Of a stretch of DNA of 64,000 bases, positions 33,102 to 43,813 are shown piece after piece. Source of the stretch: Aphanomyces cochlioides. Lineage: Eukaryota > Oomycota > Saprolegniomycetes > Saprolegniales > Verrucalvaceae. The stretch covers positions 1,023,501 through 1,087,500 of the forward strand of contig JAHQRK010000013.1 in NCBI GenBank assembly GCA_019828595.1, in the 5' to 3' direction. The notes beneath the pieces are model-generated. The model was not told where the DNA came from, made no database searches, and was given only the letters and a program-made list of their open reading frames with translations. A program made the position numbers and the translations under genes. Numbering within the stretch: position 1 is the stretch's first letter; each line of letters opens with the position of its first letter.

Positions 33102-33692
33102 TTAATATTGCTGACTCCATCCATGAAGGGGCGGCATCGGCGACGCCTCGCGCTCCTTTGCGCTTTGTAATCTTGAGAGCCAAACACGCAGTTCGGGCAA
33201 ACGGAGGCCATTTTCCGGAGCCATCGGTTTCACCCGATTAACTTCATTCGCGCAAGTCTGGACCGTGCTATCGATGCTTTGGGGCAGTTGTCTGTCATTG
33301 CTGCAGGACATGGTGGCTTTCGTCAAGACATAATGACGTCTGCAGAGGCCTCCATGACGAGCAGAAGTGCGACAGCCATCCACCTTACACAAACGGACGC
33401 CGCCATGACGAAAGCATCGGCCGCGCAAATGGGCTTGGTTCTCACAATTTAATTCAGAGCACTTGCGAACAACATGGGCTGGACCGTGTCTGGTGCAAAA
33501 GTTACCCACTCGGCAGTTCAGACCGCAGCCGTCAACTTGACACTGTCTTTTGCCACCGTGGCGAGCGCAATGATTCCGCGCGTAGACCTGGCTGTGGCAG
33601 TTTGGCACTTGGCATTGGCCTCGATACATGTGAAATTTGCATTTCGTATCGACATACGCCTCGTTCTCGCAACCATTAAAGAAACATTTCAT
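33102..33692 (-). CDS. five-module CCCH zinc-binding-type protein, copy 3
   Basis: Intact 196-residue intronless gene. Five C-x4-C-x9-C-x2-H modules run from CFFNGCENEAYVDTKCKFH to CKVDGCRTSARHGGLCRRH over residues ~3-118. This copy is the most diverged: module 1 is one residue shorter, module 2 has NHCARH in place of NLCVRH, and the ~75-residue tail (Ser/Gln-rich, then RLPELRVWLSRLQSAKER) is unlike the others. It stands alone, 18.7 kb from copy 2 and 14.5 kb from copy 4. Start is the Met just before the first module. Confidence 0.9.
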   Translation of the reverse strand: MKCFFNGCENEAYVDTKCKFHMYRGQCQVPNCHSQVYARNHCARHGGKRQCQVDGCGLNCRVGNFCTRHGPAHVVRKCSELNCENQAHLRGRCFRHGGVRLCKVDGCRTSARHGGLCRRHYVLTKATMSCSNDRQLPQSIDSTVQTCANEVNRVKPMAPENGLRLPELRVWLSRLQSAKEREASPMPPLHGWSQQY

Positions 33693-35651
33693 GGGAGATG
33701 GGTGTCTTAATGAAAACTGGATCCGAAATCATCCCCTACTCTGCCTGAACACCAGATGGTTGACTTCCTTCATCGATGGTCGATTCGTGCAGTATTTTGT
33801 GCGACACTGCTGACAAGGCCACTCATCAATACAGGCTCGGTAAAAACATGCGTATGTCGAAGAGTGATTTGGAGATGAAAGGGACAAAATATCCAAGTTG
33901 ATGTCCAAACGCCTAGCCAACAGGTGGAGCGGGCAATTTCATCAAGTCCACCGAAAGCCATCCTGGGCATGGCCCCACATTTCTCGGGGGACTTGAAACT
34001 TTGCTGGGGCAAGCTATGTCTGGTCATATAATCGGCCACAAATTGAAAAGTTGAAGAATCTTTCACTTACCAAGTGATTCATTCGCCTGCTTGCCGAAGC
34101 TTGCTTACAAATTTTTTGGAAATATTTTTTTAATGCAGTTGACTCTCACATTTATCGCAATCACGAAGGTCATGGATGCCACGAAACTCTCAACGTGGTT
34201 GACAAAATATATCACCGTCTATTGCTTGCCTTTCAAAGACGAACAAACCAGCTGGAGGCGTGGATTTTGTCAATCTCGGCAACCAACAACGATTGCCCCT
34301 TGAAAACATGCTGCTGTACGTGAAACGTCATTGCCGAAATGTCTGCCGAATGGATGCAAAGAACTCGACCAAGCCTACGCCATCAAGGTACCCATCTCCC
34401 CCTCCTTTGTAGCTATATCTCAAGGCGTTGCTCCTCTTGCTCATGTGTTCTGAGGTCGTCGTTATTCTTGCAACTCGTAAGTCTTTTTTGTGAATCGTCC
34501 AAAGTTTTACTAATAAAAAGCATATGTCGATGTGGAACTCCACCCCGTGCAGATGGCGAAACTTCTGTCCCGTCAGGCGGACCTTCATTGACAAGACTTG
34601 GGTTTGCTGGTCGAGCGCTTCAAGTGCAATGTGGTGTCAGAAAATCTCATTCGAAGGCGATTTCGCTTGCTCGCTCGAGCTCCATCGAAATCCAACTCCC
34701 GTGACGTACAAAGAAATGTAGCGATAGTAGACAGCTTGTAATGTCAAGATGAAACTACAGTACCACCACTATTTTCTCGGGTGTTCCATTGTGATCTTTT
34801 CCTGTTACCAGCACATCCCCATCAACTCGAGTGGCTTTGTTTCGCTCGAGCCTCGTTTATAACAGGATTTGCGGCCAATCAGTCTCGACATCCGATTTTC
34901 TCTTGCGCTGTGGACCATGCCAAACTTTCGTTGGGTTGATGCCACGAAAAACATTTGGAGCGCAGCGGAAACACTTCGACCACCACGATTTCACAGATTT
35001 GACAGATCGTCGTCGCGTATTTCACTGTCAAGCACTCACTACTCATCCAAATTGACTGCGCCGTTGCCTAGAGTCGACTTGTATGATGTTCAATTGAGGT
35101 GATTTTGAACTCTGAACCCACGGTGCTAACAACGCAAGTTTAACAGCAGGTCATTTGAAGGCGCGGAAAACAAAATCGGTGTGCCTCGCAAAATTAATTG
35201 CTGACTTATCGGAATTTGCTGAGAGGAATCTCGGCTTGTAAATTTTGACCAATTATTTTATTGAATACGTTTGATTGGACAAATGTAATCGACTTTGTGA
35301 TTTTCAGTGTTGTCGCCAAGCCACCTCCGGCTGCAAATAGCAAAAGAGTTCGTAGCGCTCATGCAATACGCATGGCGTTTAATATCATTATGTAGCTAGA
35401 CTTTCAAGTGATGACAACGACAGAGATGAACGTTTGCTTTGCCCAGATCATACAGAATGCGTAGTAAGGGCCTGGTCGCTGTGTGTTCAAGAATGTAAAT
35501 CGTTCCTATAATCCAAAAAAGAATCAATTTCATTGGCCATCCATCCGTAATCCGGATATGATTACTGGAGGCGTTCACGCTTTACCCCCCCTATTCTTTT
35601 CGTGGATGGATGGTTCACGCCTGTTCCTGTTTTGCCTCACACAGTGAAGAC
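33693..35651. other. possible broken gene with intron-like segment
   Basis: Protein-like fragments occur in shifting plus frames: LLLAFQRRTNQLEAWILSIS and PLENMLLYVKRHCRNV (34220-34330), LKALLLLLMCSEVVVILAT (34423-34476), then YVDVELHPVQMAKLLSRQAD (after 34520) and LLVERFKCNVVSENLIRRRF (about 34600). Between the third and fourth lies GTAAGT...TACTAAT...AAAAG (34477-34520), a good 44-nt intron candidate that joins the frames, but stops at about 34408 and 34588 break the rest. A further protein-like frame is at 34869-35102. I do not recognise the gene; it is probably a pseudogene. Confidence 0.3.
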
Positions 35652-36203
35652 ATGACCGAAGGCCAAAAGTCTCGAAGTAAGGGAAGACCGAAAACAAAGT
35701 CGCCTGGACCGTCTGCATCATGGTGCGAGGACAGTGTTAGAGAGCTTTTTAGATTCAAGTTCGACTCTCACATCGCAGTTCGTTTTGACACGAAGAACAA
35801 TAGTCAAAAGAAGCTCGCATGGGAAATTCTAGCTGCCGAATTGACGACCACAATGAACAGAGCGTTTACAGCAAAGCAGATACAGGATAAGGTAGTCTTC
35901 TATGCATCAAAATTGCCATAACTAATCATCGACTGGTAGTACTCAAAAATGAAAACAGACTGGTCTTTGTCAAATCCAGCGTTGCCCACGCCCACAGGAA
36001 ACTCTTCGCCTTCTTTTCAACCACCTCATTTTTCTACTAAAATGGAGTACTGGGGCGACAAGGCGGGTTATCAGAGAACATCTCTTCTTACATCGGATAC
36101 AGTTTCTGACAATGGTCAACCGTCCTCCGACAATGGAAACGACGACAACACTGACAACGATGGCACGACAATCAACCATGGAGTCTTCGCAAAGAAGCAC
36201 TGA
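35652..36203 (+). CDS. Myb/SANT-like DNA-binding protein, one 48-nt intron
   Basis: Exon 1 (35652-35891) encodes a basic N-terminus (KSRSKGRPKTKSPGPS) and a trihelix/SANT-like domain: SWCEDSVRELFRFKFDS, AWEILAAELTTTMNRAF, TAKQIQDK. The frame then meets GTAGTC at 35892, with CTAAT before TGGTAG ending at 35939. Removing these 48 bases, which include two in-frame stops, continues the third helix as YSKMKTDWSLSNPALPTPTG. Exon 2 adds a Pro/Ser-rich region and an acidic Asn/Asp tail (DNGNDDNTDNDG). The domain is common in oomycetes, both as host genes and as the accessory protein of PIF/Harbinger transposons; with no Harbinger transposase nearby, which one applies is open. The MTEGQ start is preferred over the Met 14 codons upstream because the intervening residues (CSCFASHS) do not fit. 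Confidence 0.7.
35892..35939 (+). other. 48-nt spliceosomal intron
   Basis: Bounded by AAG|GTAGTC and TGGTAG|TAC, with a branch-point-like AACTAAT about 20 nt before the 3' end. It contains TAA and TAG in the host frame and its length is a multiple of three. Predicted from sequence only. Confidence 0.65.
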
Positions 36204-37381
36204 AAATGTGTGAACAGTGAGCACCGACCACGAGTTTATTTACATTGACCGGATAAAATTCATCCGTATCGCAAAGCGTGAACTATTTCTAGCTTGAACG
36301 CTTAAAAGTTTAATGTCTCACTAATCTACAACTCCCTCTGAACATGACATTTGCAAGAATGATCATGCTGATTTGAAATCTCGTGTACAAGACACAGTTT
36401 GAGACAGTCGTGGCGCGATACTGTCAAAGCGTGCCTTGTTTTCACAGCAGAGCAATAGAAGTTTCATACATAGACATCATTTTATACTAGTATCCTGTTA
36501 TCATTTGAACAGACGATACAAATGAAATTCCAAACTATAGCTTCAAACTGGAGTTAGTGCTCATAGTATTTGCACTTTTCAGCTACAATGGGTCAACATG
36601 ATGGAGGCTTTCTCGGCTTAGCGAGGTGGAATTTCGTTATAAAATCCACAAAATTGAAGCTAGTCAATGTATAGGCTACCTAGTGTTGTAGATACGTCTT
36701 ACTAGTTAACATGGTGAATGCTTCATTGTCTCCAATGCCTACTCCGTATGCATAGTAGAGCATGCGATCCTATAAATGATAACGTTATGATTTGTTTTTG
36801 GCATGATTGGGTACATTTTTTGAATTTTTAGTTACTCTATTGGCCCACCCTATTGCTGAGGCCATCCTCAGCAAATTCGACAACATATCTCCAATAGTGA
36901 GGCAATACAAAATATCATATATTTCGGATCAAATTAATGGCCGATGCACGAAAATACTGAGAGTTCTCTCAGCGATTCACATTTCTCATACTTAAAATTT
37001 GTATTTCTCTCGACGAATTACGATTAATGACATGTGAGATAAATGACTTTGAAGTTTTTGAACTCCAGAATCTTATTTTTGAGAAAACACAAAAAACACT
37101 TTTCTTCTCGTTGTGACTGTATTAACAATGTAAACAACGGATGAGTCATCGGTACAGCGATTAAGACTTCGCCGTGGATGAGGCGGGTGAATCTATGGAT
37201 TCAAGTGATGAATATCAGAACGACAAACTGTACAAGAAACCAACGGACCTGGTCGGGGAAGAAATCCATCCCTGCCAGGCAGGAACGTTATCCGGAATTT
37301 TTTAGAAGTTTTTTTAAACTGTTTTAGCAGGTTAATATGAAAGAAAGATGTTGTCAAAGTCAATCCAGCAAAAAATAAGGC
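36204..37381. other. AT-rich spacer, no gene
   Basis: Only short frames (for example 36807-36995). No repeat or RNA gene recognised. Confidence 0.35.
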
Positions 37382-38140
37382 GTTCCAATTTAAGGTCGTG
37401 TTTTTAAACTTGCTTTCAATATACTTGCCAAACCTGGAGAAAAGAGGTTAGGGTATAAGTTTATGACAAGAAAAATAACAAATTTATAAGGATATAATCT
37501 TTCAAAGGAACATGTGGAACGTTTCTAACGTCCATTCTTCATTTCAGAACATAAAGCATCTACTCTGTTTTGTTGTTGCTCAAGAAGGAACTTCACGCAA
37601 CAAAGATAGTTTCGACTGCTTCTATCATGAGCCATCGAATGAGACCCTGTGTACTGTTCATGCAATGAGCTGATGGCCGAAATTCATCGAAAATACTTAT
37701 ATTACGTCATCATTTCCTTGTATTTTGTTCCACTCGGACAGTGGATAATTCCTTATATTTTGTTCCAGAGTAGTAGATCAAGAGCAAGTTGGCCAACAAT
37801 GAGAGGTATGAAACAACGACGCTGCTTCTATTTACAGACTCCATGTCTCTTATCTCGCACCGCTCTAGTAAGCGACACAATAGGAATACGAGTTTCTTCG
37901 GACACGCCTCGTGCATTTGAGCTGCTCAAAACAGCATTTACTGCCGCCTCAAGCTCTGCGTCAGTGAAACGTCGACGCGGACGGCACAACATTGCAACTT
38001 ACGAAGTGCGAAGCTGCCCTTTCAAACAAAACGTATGCTTGATTATATAAATGGCGTTCAGGTTTTCGCGCTAAAAATAAGTTAATGCTATTGGCTAAAA
38101 AACACGACCTTAAATTGGAATCTGGACCTTAAATTGGAAC
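37382..38140. mobile_element. possible 759-bp inverted-repeat element
   Basis: GTTCCAATTTAAGGTC at 37382 recurs inverted at 38125-38140, and the longer word with GTGTTTTT matches inverted at 38095-38120, so the right end carries the repeat twice. No target duplication is evident. A plus frame 37649-38050 (133 codons) inside is unrecognised. Confidence 0.5.
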
Positions 38141-38301
38141 TTTACGTTACTGAAGATCAAGAGCAAGCAAAACTCGCTAAAATTAAGCGACGCAAACGTG
38201 CTCCACTAGAAGTCACTGATCCATGTGTCATTACTGACGAGGTTGAGGTCTATGAACTATAATCAATAGCTGTTTTGTGCTTGTTTTCATGCCAAACTGT
38301 C

Positions 38302-38430
38302 ATGTATAAAACAAAACCAGACTTATTGCCATGTCGAAATGAAAGGTGTAAAACAAAACCAGACTTATTGCCATGTCGAACTGAAAGGTGTAAAACAAAA
38401 TCAGTCTTATTGCCGATAAGCGAGAAGTGA
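38302..38430. repeat. tandem repeat, ~42-bp unit, three copies
   Basis: GTAAAACAAAACCAGACTTA followed by TTGCCATGTCGAA-TGAAAGGT is repeated with 42-bp period, with a diverged third unit (AAAATCAGTCTTATTGCCG). On the minus strand the period gives a 14-residue repeat (KSGFVLHLSFRHGN) in a frame 38250-38516, whose coding status is doubtful. Confidence 0.75.
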
Positions 38431-39580
38431 AAACAAAATCGGTCTAAATGACAACAATGTTTAAAACATGTTCCGAGGGAAGTGTGTACGAGGATATCTC
38501 CGATATCCCACTTCACCGAAAGTTAGTTCCTTCTGGAGGGGTGTCTGATGTTGTTGCTGTTGTTGCTGTTGCTGTACCATTTCTTGAAATTTGTATACTC
38601 ACGAAATTCGAAGTAAATTAAATGGGTAATATGGGTATTGTGTATTGAACCCGAATTACGAAGAATTTGACACAGCACACGAAAAGGATGCAAATATGAG
38701 AACAGTTAAGTATGCGAATAACGTAATGTACGTATAAATTACCCAAAAGAACACATTCGAACGAATGTACTGTAATGTTATTCGCACAATAGGAGATGAT
38801 TTGGAGTAAAATACACTAAAATTCATGACGTAAATTTGACTTCAGTTCCCAAAAATGGCAAGGGATTGAACAAACAATTGTGTCAAGAAGCAATATGACA
38901 AAGAATAAAAGATTGGGTATTTGGGATGGCGTTGACACCAATCGACATGTGGAACAACATCTGCGCGAAACAATTACCAACGAAAGGAGCGACCGAGGAA
39001 TCTCGTTTAAAGCTTTCCAACAACATGTACGTTCTACAATAAACATGGTCAAGTCGGTCAAAACTGACAGCAAGTTGGTTCACTGGTATAACCTGGGTCT
39101 TGGGTGGTGAGTCCTACCACAAGTTAGGCTGTATTTTCACCCCACGTTTCTCATATCATCCACGGGAATTATGGTTTCCCGAAGGTATCCATCCCAGAAT
39201 GCGAAGTAACGTTGCGCAATAGAAACATTACACCACAGTTGCGCTAGCAGTTCTTTGGGTGCTCTTCTACTGTCCCCTGTCACATGTACTACCCAAGCCG
39301 GATTTTGAACCCTCGACCTATAGGTAATATGCTCGATATCATAACACCTAAGCTTATTTCCCTTGTCGAAATGCGCAACAAAAATTTACATACTGTTAGA
39401 AAATGGGCAGGTTCCTATACCTCAAGTCATGTGACTATGGTAGAGGAACGACCGATCGAAGCAATCGCCACTATCCACTCATCCTCGGATGTGTCTCTAT
39501 AGTGTCTCGATTTCTAGCCTAACTGCATTTAATTCACTCTTCATTTTCCCATCAGCTTCCAAGTCGCATCGTGTTAGGTT
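38431..39580. other. spacer before the copia element
   Basis: Contains an imperfect GTT/GCT trinucleotide run (about 38550-38576) and an inverted pair around GCGAATAAC / GTTATTCGC (about 38714 and 38778). The copia 5' LTR should end just before 39581, but I could not define LTR borders or a primer-binding site. Confidence 0.35.
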
Positions 39581-40409
39581 ATGAGCCCAATTACAACCAA
39601 GGGTCAGCCCATCGAAATCCTGACTGGGTCGGGGAATTACTTGCCATGGACGCATGAAACGTTAATCTACATCGCTGGCAAGGGCCTTGAGGGACACCTT
39701 GATGGGTCTATTGAAGAGCCTACCGAGCCAGAGAAAGGCCCTGGCAGCCCTGCTGGTGTCAAGTTTGTTGTGAACAAGTCAAGCTCTGAGTGGCGTGAAT
39801 GGCGCAAGGACGACATGAAGTGCGTGAGCTAGGTCCGCGAACGAATCTCCCCTGCTACACGTGACAGCATCGGAGAGCATGTGGTGATGGCTCAGGAGCT
39901 CTGGAACCATATTTCAGCTCGATATGGTCGTGCGTCGGGGTATGCAAAGATGCTCGCCATGCTTGATGTCTACAACTGCTTCATGAAATCAGACAAACCA
40001 GTCTCAGTGTATCTGGCTAATATCAGCCGCCTCGTCAGTTTGACACGACAGTACGTGTGCAATATCTCTCATGAAGACGAAGCGTGGTTTGTTGTCCTGA
40101 ACTTGGACGCCAAATTTACATCAATGCCCCTCTTCCATGAAAGCAACGAGCGATTTTATGATCGAGACGTTGAAAATCCCAAAATGCGGATCGAAGACGA
40201 AGAGCGCCGTCTGGCGGACATGAACGCCCTCCGAAGACCCGGCAATGGCTTTCAAAACAAGGATGCTGTGCTGGATGTGACAACAATTTGTTGCTTTAAT
40301 TGTCAAGGATTTGGCCATCGGTCGCCAGAGTGTCCCTCAACTGACGGTTTCAAACAGGATGGAACGCCAAAGCCAAAAGGAAAGAAGAAAACGAAGCAAA
40401 CCAACAATA

Positions 40410-40748
40410 GAGAGTTTTCGGAAACACAACATTTTAGATTCAGATTCAGATCCGATCTAAAATTTGATGCGGGCCAAACGTGTATTTCGGAAGGTTTTTA
40501 GATTCGATTTCAGATTGAAAATGGGCTTTTGTAATTAACCAATCAGAAGGCAATTATCCTACCTGAAATCTAAAGTCTGGTTTCAGATCCAGACGCTGTA
40601 TCTCGAAAATGTATACAAGATTCAGATCACCCATATGTGTGTACCAACGTGTATTTGGGGCAGTTGTTTGGGGCAAACTAAATCTTGAGAACAATTTTAT
40701 ACAGGAAATAGCTTGAATCTGAACTGAAAAACGCGTCCGAAAACTCTC
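40410..40748. mobile_element. 339-bp MITE inserted in copia gag
   Basis: GAGAGTTTTCGGA at 40410-40422 is exactly inverted at 40736-40748, and TA flanks both ends (40408-40409, 40749-40750). The interior has several TTTTAGATTCAGATT-like words in both orientations. Removing it with one TA leaves the gag frame open across the junction, so it landed in a gag that was open at that point. TA target and 13-bp ends fit a Tc1/mariner-type non-autonomous element. Solo ends of the family occur near 3811 and 29523. Confidence 0.88.
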
Positions 40749-41550
40749 TAATCAGAAACCTAAGGAAGTCAGTCCTGAGGAAGATATGGCTCATTTTGCG
40801 CTTGCCGTCCGTGGAATTTCAACGTTACACTCGGGTTGGTACGGCGACAGCGGCTCTACTGTACATGTATGCAGCCCTCAGCATCGTCACTTGCTTCACG
40901 ATGTCGAGGAACTCGATGAGCCGCGTACTGTTCAAGGTTTTGGTGTTAGTGACAAGAAGGCCGTGACCAAGTTTGAAGGGAAGCTCATTTTCAAGACAAA
41001 ATACGGTCTACGTACTATTCATGATGTTCTTTACTTCCCTCGGTCTGGTGTCTCGCTTTTGTCGTTGGTGGTGTTTAACAAACGAGGCCTTGATTAAATC
41101 AAGGCCGACTTGAAATTTTCAAGTCGATTGGTCCCACGAGTCTCAAGGTGATGAAGGGTGATCCCGATGTTCTCAATTTTGAACGCACGGGGCAGCTTTA
41201 TGAACTAATTGGCGACCATGTGGTGCCGGATCAAGTGTTAGCCATCCAAGAAATCGATATCTGGCATCGCCGAATTGGCCATGTTTCCGCTGCTAAGCTT
41301 CATCAACTTAGTACGTCTGGATTTGCAACGCCCAACTTGAAAGGCTAATCCCTGGCTACTTGTGGAGTCTACATGACATCAAATTTAAAGCGGTAACCTT
41401 TCTCAGACAAAGTCAAAGCCGACTTGCCAGACACAGTCAGTGTGAATCTCATCTTTTTAGTGTGCCTTCTCGCGAAGCCCATACTTGCGCTCTCAACCTG
41501 GTCACACATGATCATCGGCTGAGCTATGTTGCACCATTGCGTTTAAAGAG

Positions 41551-41612
41551 TGATGCATTGGCCGCCTTCGTGATGCATTGGTCGCCTTCGTGATGCATTG
41601 GTCGCCTTCGAG
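41551..41612 (+). repeat. three copies of a 21-bp unit in copia integrase
   Basis: The unit GTGATGCATTGGTCGCCTTC is repeated head to tail with 21-bp period (first copy has GGCCGCC). It adds seven-codon steps to the integrase remnant where the core catalytic region should continue, so it follows an expansion in an already dead or dying copy. Confidence 0.8.
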
Positions 41613-42373
41613 CGCTGCTTTGTGTATTACAAGACTCAACGCTCTACCAGTATCAAACATGTCGAATGCAACGGCGTGGTGAGTTTGCTGGACAGTTTAA
41701 GAGCTTTCTTGAAGCGAATGGTGTTGAAATGCATGTCAGACCTCGAGAAACCCCTCAGCTCAATGGTATTGCGGAACGCACTTGCGGGATCCTCGGCCCT
41801 ATGGTCCGCTCTATGCTCAAAGATGCTGGTCTTAGTAAGGGTTACTGGTCATATGCCTTGAAGTGTGCCGCTTATATGCGTAATCGTTTGCCATCGACAC
41901 ACCTGGGCAACAAGACTCCTATTGAATGCTTCTCGTGGCGTCCTCCAAATATGGCATACATTCGTCGATTAGGCCAACTATGCTTTGCAGTCAATCCTTC
42001 TGGCCGCAAACTCGACGACCGCGGTTCCAAGTGTATCCTTCTGGGATTCGACTCACTAAGATACAAAGTCCTCGATGTTTCTACTCGTCGTACTGTGTAT
42101 TGCCGACATTGCGTATGTGTTGATGATGCCGAGGTCACTCCCACCCATGCTACGGGCGCCTCTCATCTCGACGATATCTTTGCTCCAACGCCTGTTCACT
42201 TTTCTTCTGCTGTATCTTCAGAGTCGGAAGCACCACCTTCCGAGGCTGACGTTGCCTCCGAGGGGAAGTCTGCTTCTGGCATTTCTCCATCTTTTGTGCC
42301 AGGGGGTTATTATGGAAGAGTGCCAAATTTTCGGTTTTACAGTTACTACACCACTTGCCATTCCATTCTGTGA

Positions 42374-43640
42374 TCTTCAAAAGGAAGTCATTATGAGGTT
42401 TTATTTGATATTAGCTAAATTATATAACTTATACTTATACTCTGAGGCTTTATTTGATATTAACTTATAAAAAACCAAGAAATAAAACTCGGTGTCCCGC
42501 TGGAGGTTCTGCTGGAGAAACACGCAGTTTGAAACTCAGGTCTGAGTTTCGACACTGAAAAAAGTCAGATTCGGAGCATCTATAGCAGTCTCTAAATCCC
42601 TCTCTGAAACTGACTTTTTCTGATTCCAGTGGATAATTTCAGGGAAAACACCTCCAGTAGTCTCTGGTTTTGACTCTGAACTCAGGAAAACGTAACACTG
42701 AGTTTCGAGCGCCACCACTGGGTTTTGAGCCAAAACATCAGGGTATTGGGACCAAAACTCAGAGGCACTGACTTTAGTTTCATATTCAGACTTATTTTGA
42801 ATTCCGTCAAAATTTGCCACTTTCAGGCAATATTTCAAATCGCCTGGATTCGTCCGGACAATATGATTGGCTAAAAAATTACTATCAATTGATTGGCTGA
42901 AAACTGACCTAAGTTTGTGAGAGAAAAGCTAGTCATCTCTATGAGCGATCCCACCTCGAAGAGAATTCCACGTTATTCAGCGCTCCTCACGTTGAGCGTA
43001 AATCGAGTGGAGAGGCCTCTGGCCTCGCCAGCGCAGCGACGAAGCTTCGTCGATTTCGTGTACCATCCTGATCAAAAAGATCAAAATAACCTTCTAAAAT
43101 TGATATGTGCATTATATTTCGGTGGTCCGGTGATTTGCCGGCGGTTGATTCAACCAATCGCCGGAGGAAATTTTGAGTAGAACACACAATATTATCGTAT
43201 TCAAAATACTACATATTCACAGCCGTCACTCTCTTTATGACCTAGTTTTATAACATTACGCATATCTTCTTCCTCTCCTGACTCTTCAGGGCGCAGGACG
43301 CAAGAACCCTCGACAACTTGGAGCGCCAACCAGCTGCTGGCTCTGTTCTGGCTGCATTACAGGTGAACATGTCATTTCATAAATTAATAGAGTATTGAAA
43401 ATTAGAGGTTTCAGAGCTTAAATTCCGAGACCTGCTGGGAAAATATCGACACTGAACTCTCAAACTCAGTTTTCAGTCTTGCCCCTGGATCTTTTTGAGT
43501 TAAAATTCAGTTTCAGATTCAGTGACTGCTGTGGATGAAACTCACAGTGTCAGTGACCGGTGGAGATGCTCTAATACTCTATATCCAGGATCTTTGTTCT
43601 TTGAAACTCAATTTGCACTTTTCCCGAAATTGCCAGCACT
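42374..43640. other. repeat-rich AT region, possible MITE at 43390-43579
   Basis: The interval holds many CTGAGTTT/AAACTCAG words, including a palindrome around 42533-42552, and two TGATTGGCT boxes at 42862 and 42895. A possible 190-bp element is bounded by GAGTATT at 43390 and its inverse at 43579 with TA flanks; its inner right end AGAGCATCTCCACCGG resembles Harbinger-type MITE ends. No gene recognised. Confidence 0.4.
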
Positions 43641-43813
43641 TTAGAGGCTGGTCGGGGAATGTCGGTGTCGATGTCTGTCAGTGTTTTACGATAAATCCAG
43701 CCCTCTGGTTGGCTAACTTGTCAAATTTCCGGATAATTAACAGCTTTGCGGTCTGTCGATGTTTCCGGATTATCTCAAGCCGATGTAGTTTCCCAGGCAT
43801 TGATGATGCATCA

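Larger units (their letters stand above)
39581..42373 (+). mobile_element. truncated Ty1/copia retrotransposon (gag, protease, integrase)
   Basis: Order of remnants on the plus strand: gag 39581-40400 with an in-frame TAG at 39830 and a CCHC zinc knuckle CFNCQGFGHRSPEC; a MITE insertion at 40410-40748; protease 40786-41097 with the active-site pattern WYGDSGSTVHVC; gag-pre-integrase 41148-41348 with IWHRRIGHVSAAKLHQL; an integrase core scrap 41480-41575 (YVAPLRLKSDALAAFVMHW); and integrase C-terminal part 41666-42373 with GEFAGQFKSF and the PQLNGIAER motif. Stops and frameshifts separate the parts. Reverse transcriptase and RNase H are absent; the reading ends in unrelated sequence after about 42308. 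Copia order (integrase before reverse transcriptase) is fixed by the gag-protease-integrase layout. Confidence 0.9.

Noticed and set aside
37559..37800. CTACTCTG-like words resembling the Stowaway-type ends
   Set aside because: The two candidate ends match each other only over about eight bases, so no element was called.
39296..39330. tRNA-like GGGTTCAAAATCC on the minus strand
   Set aside because: The stem does not pair beyond three positions and no cloverleaf can be drawn; a SINE tail is possible but unsupported.
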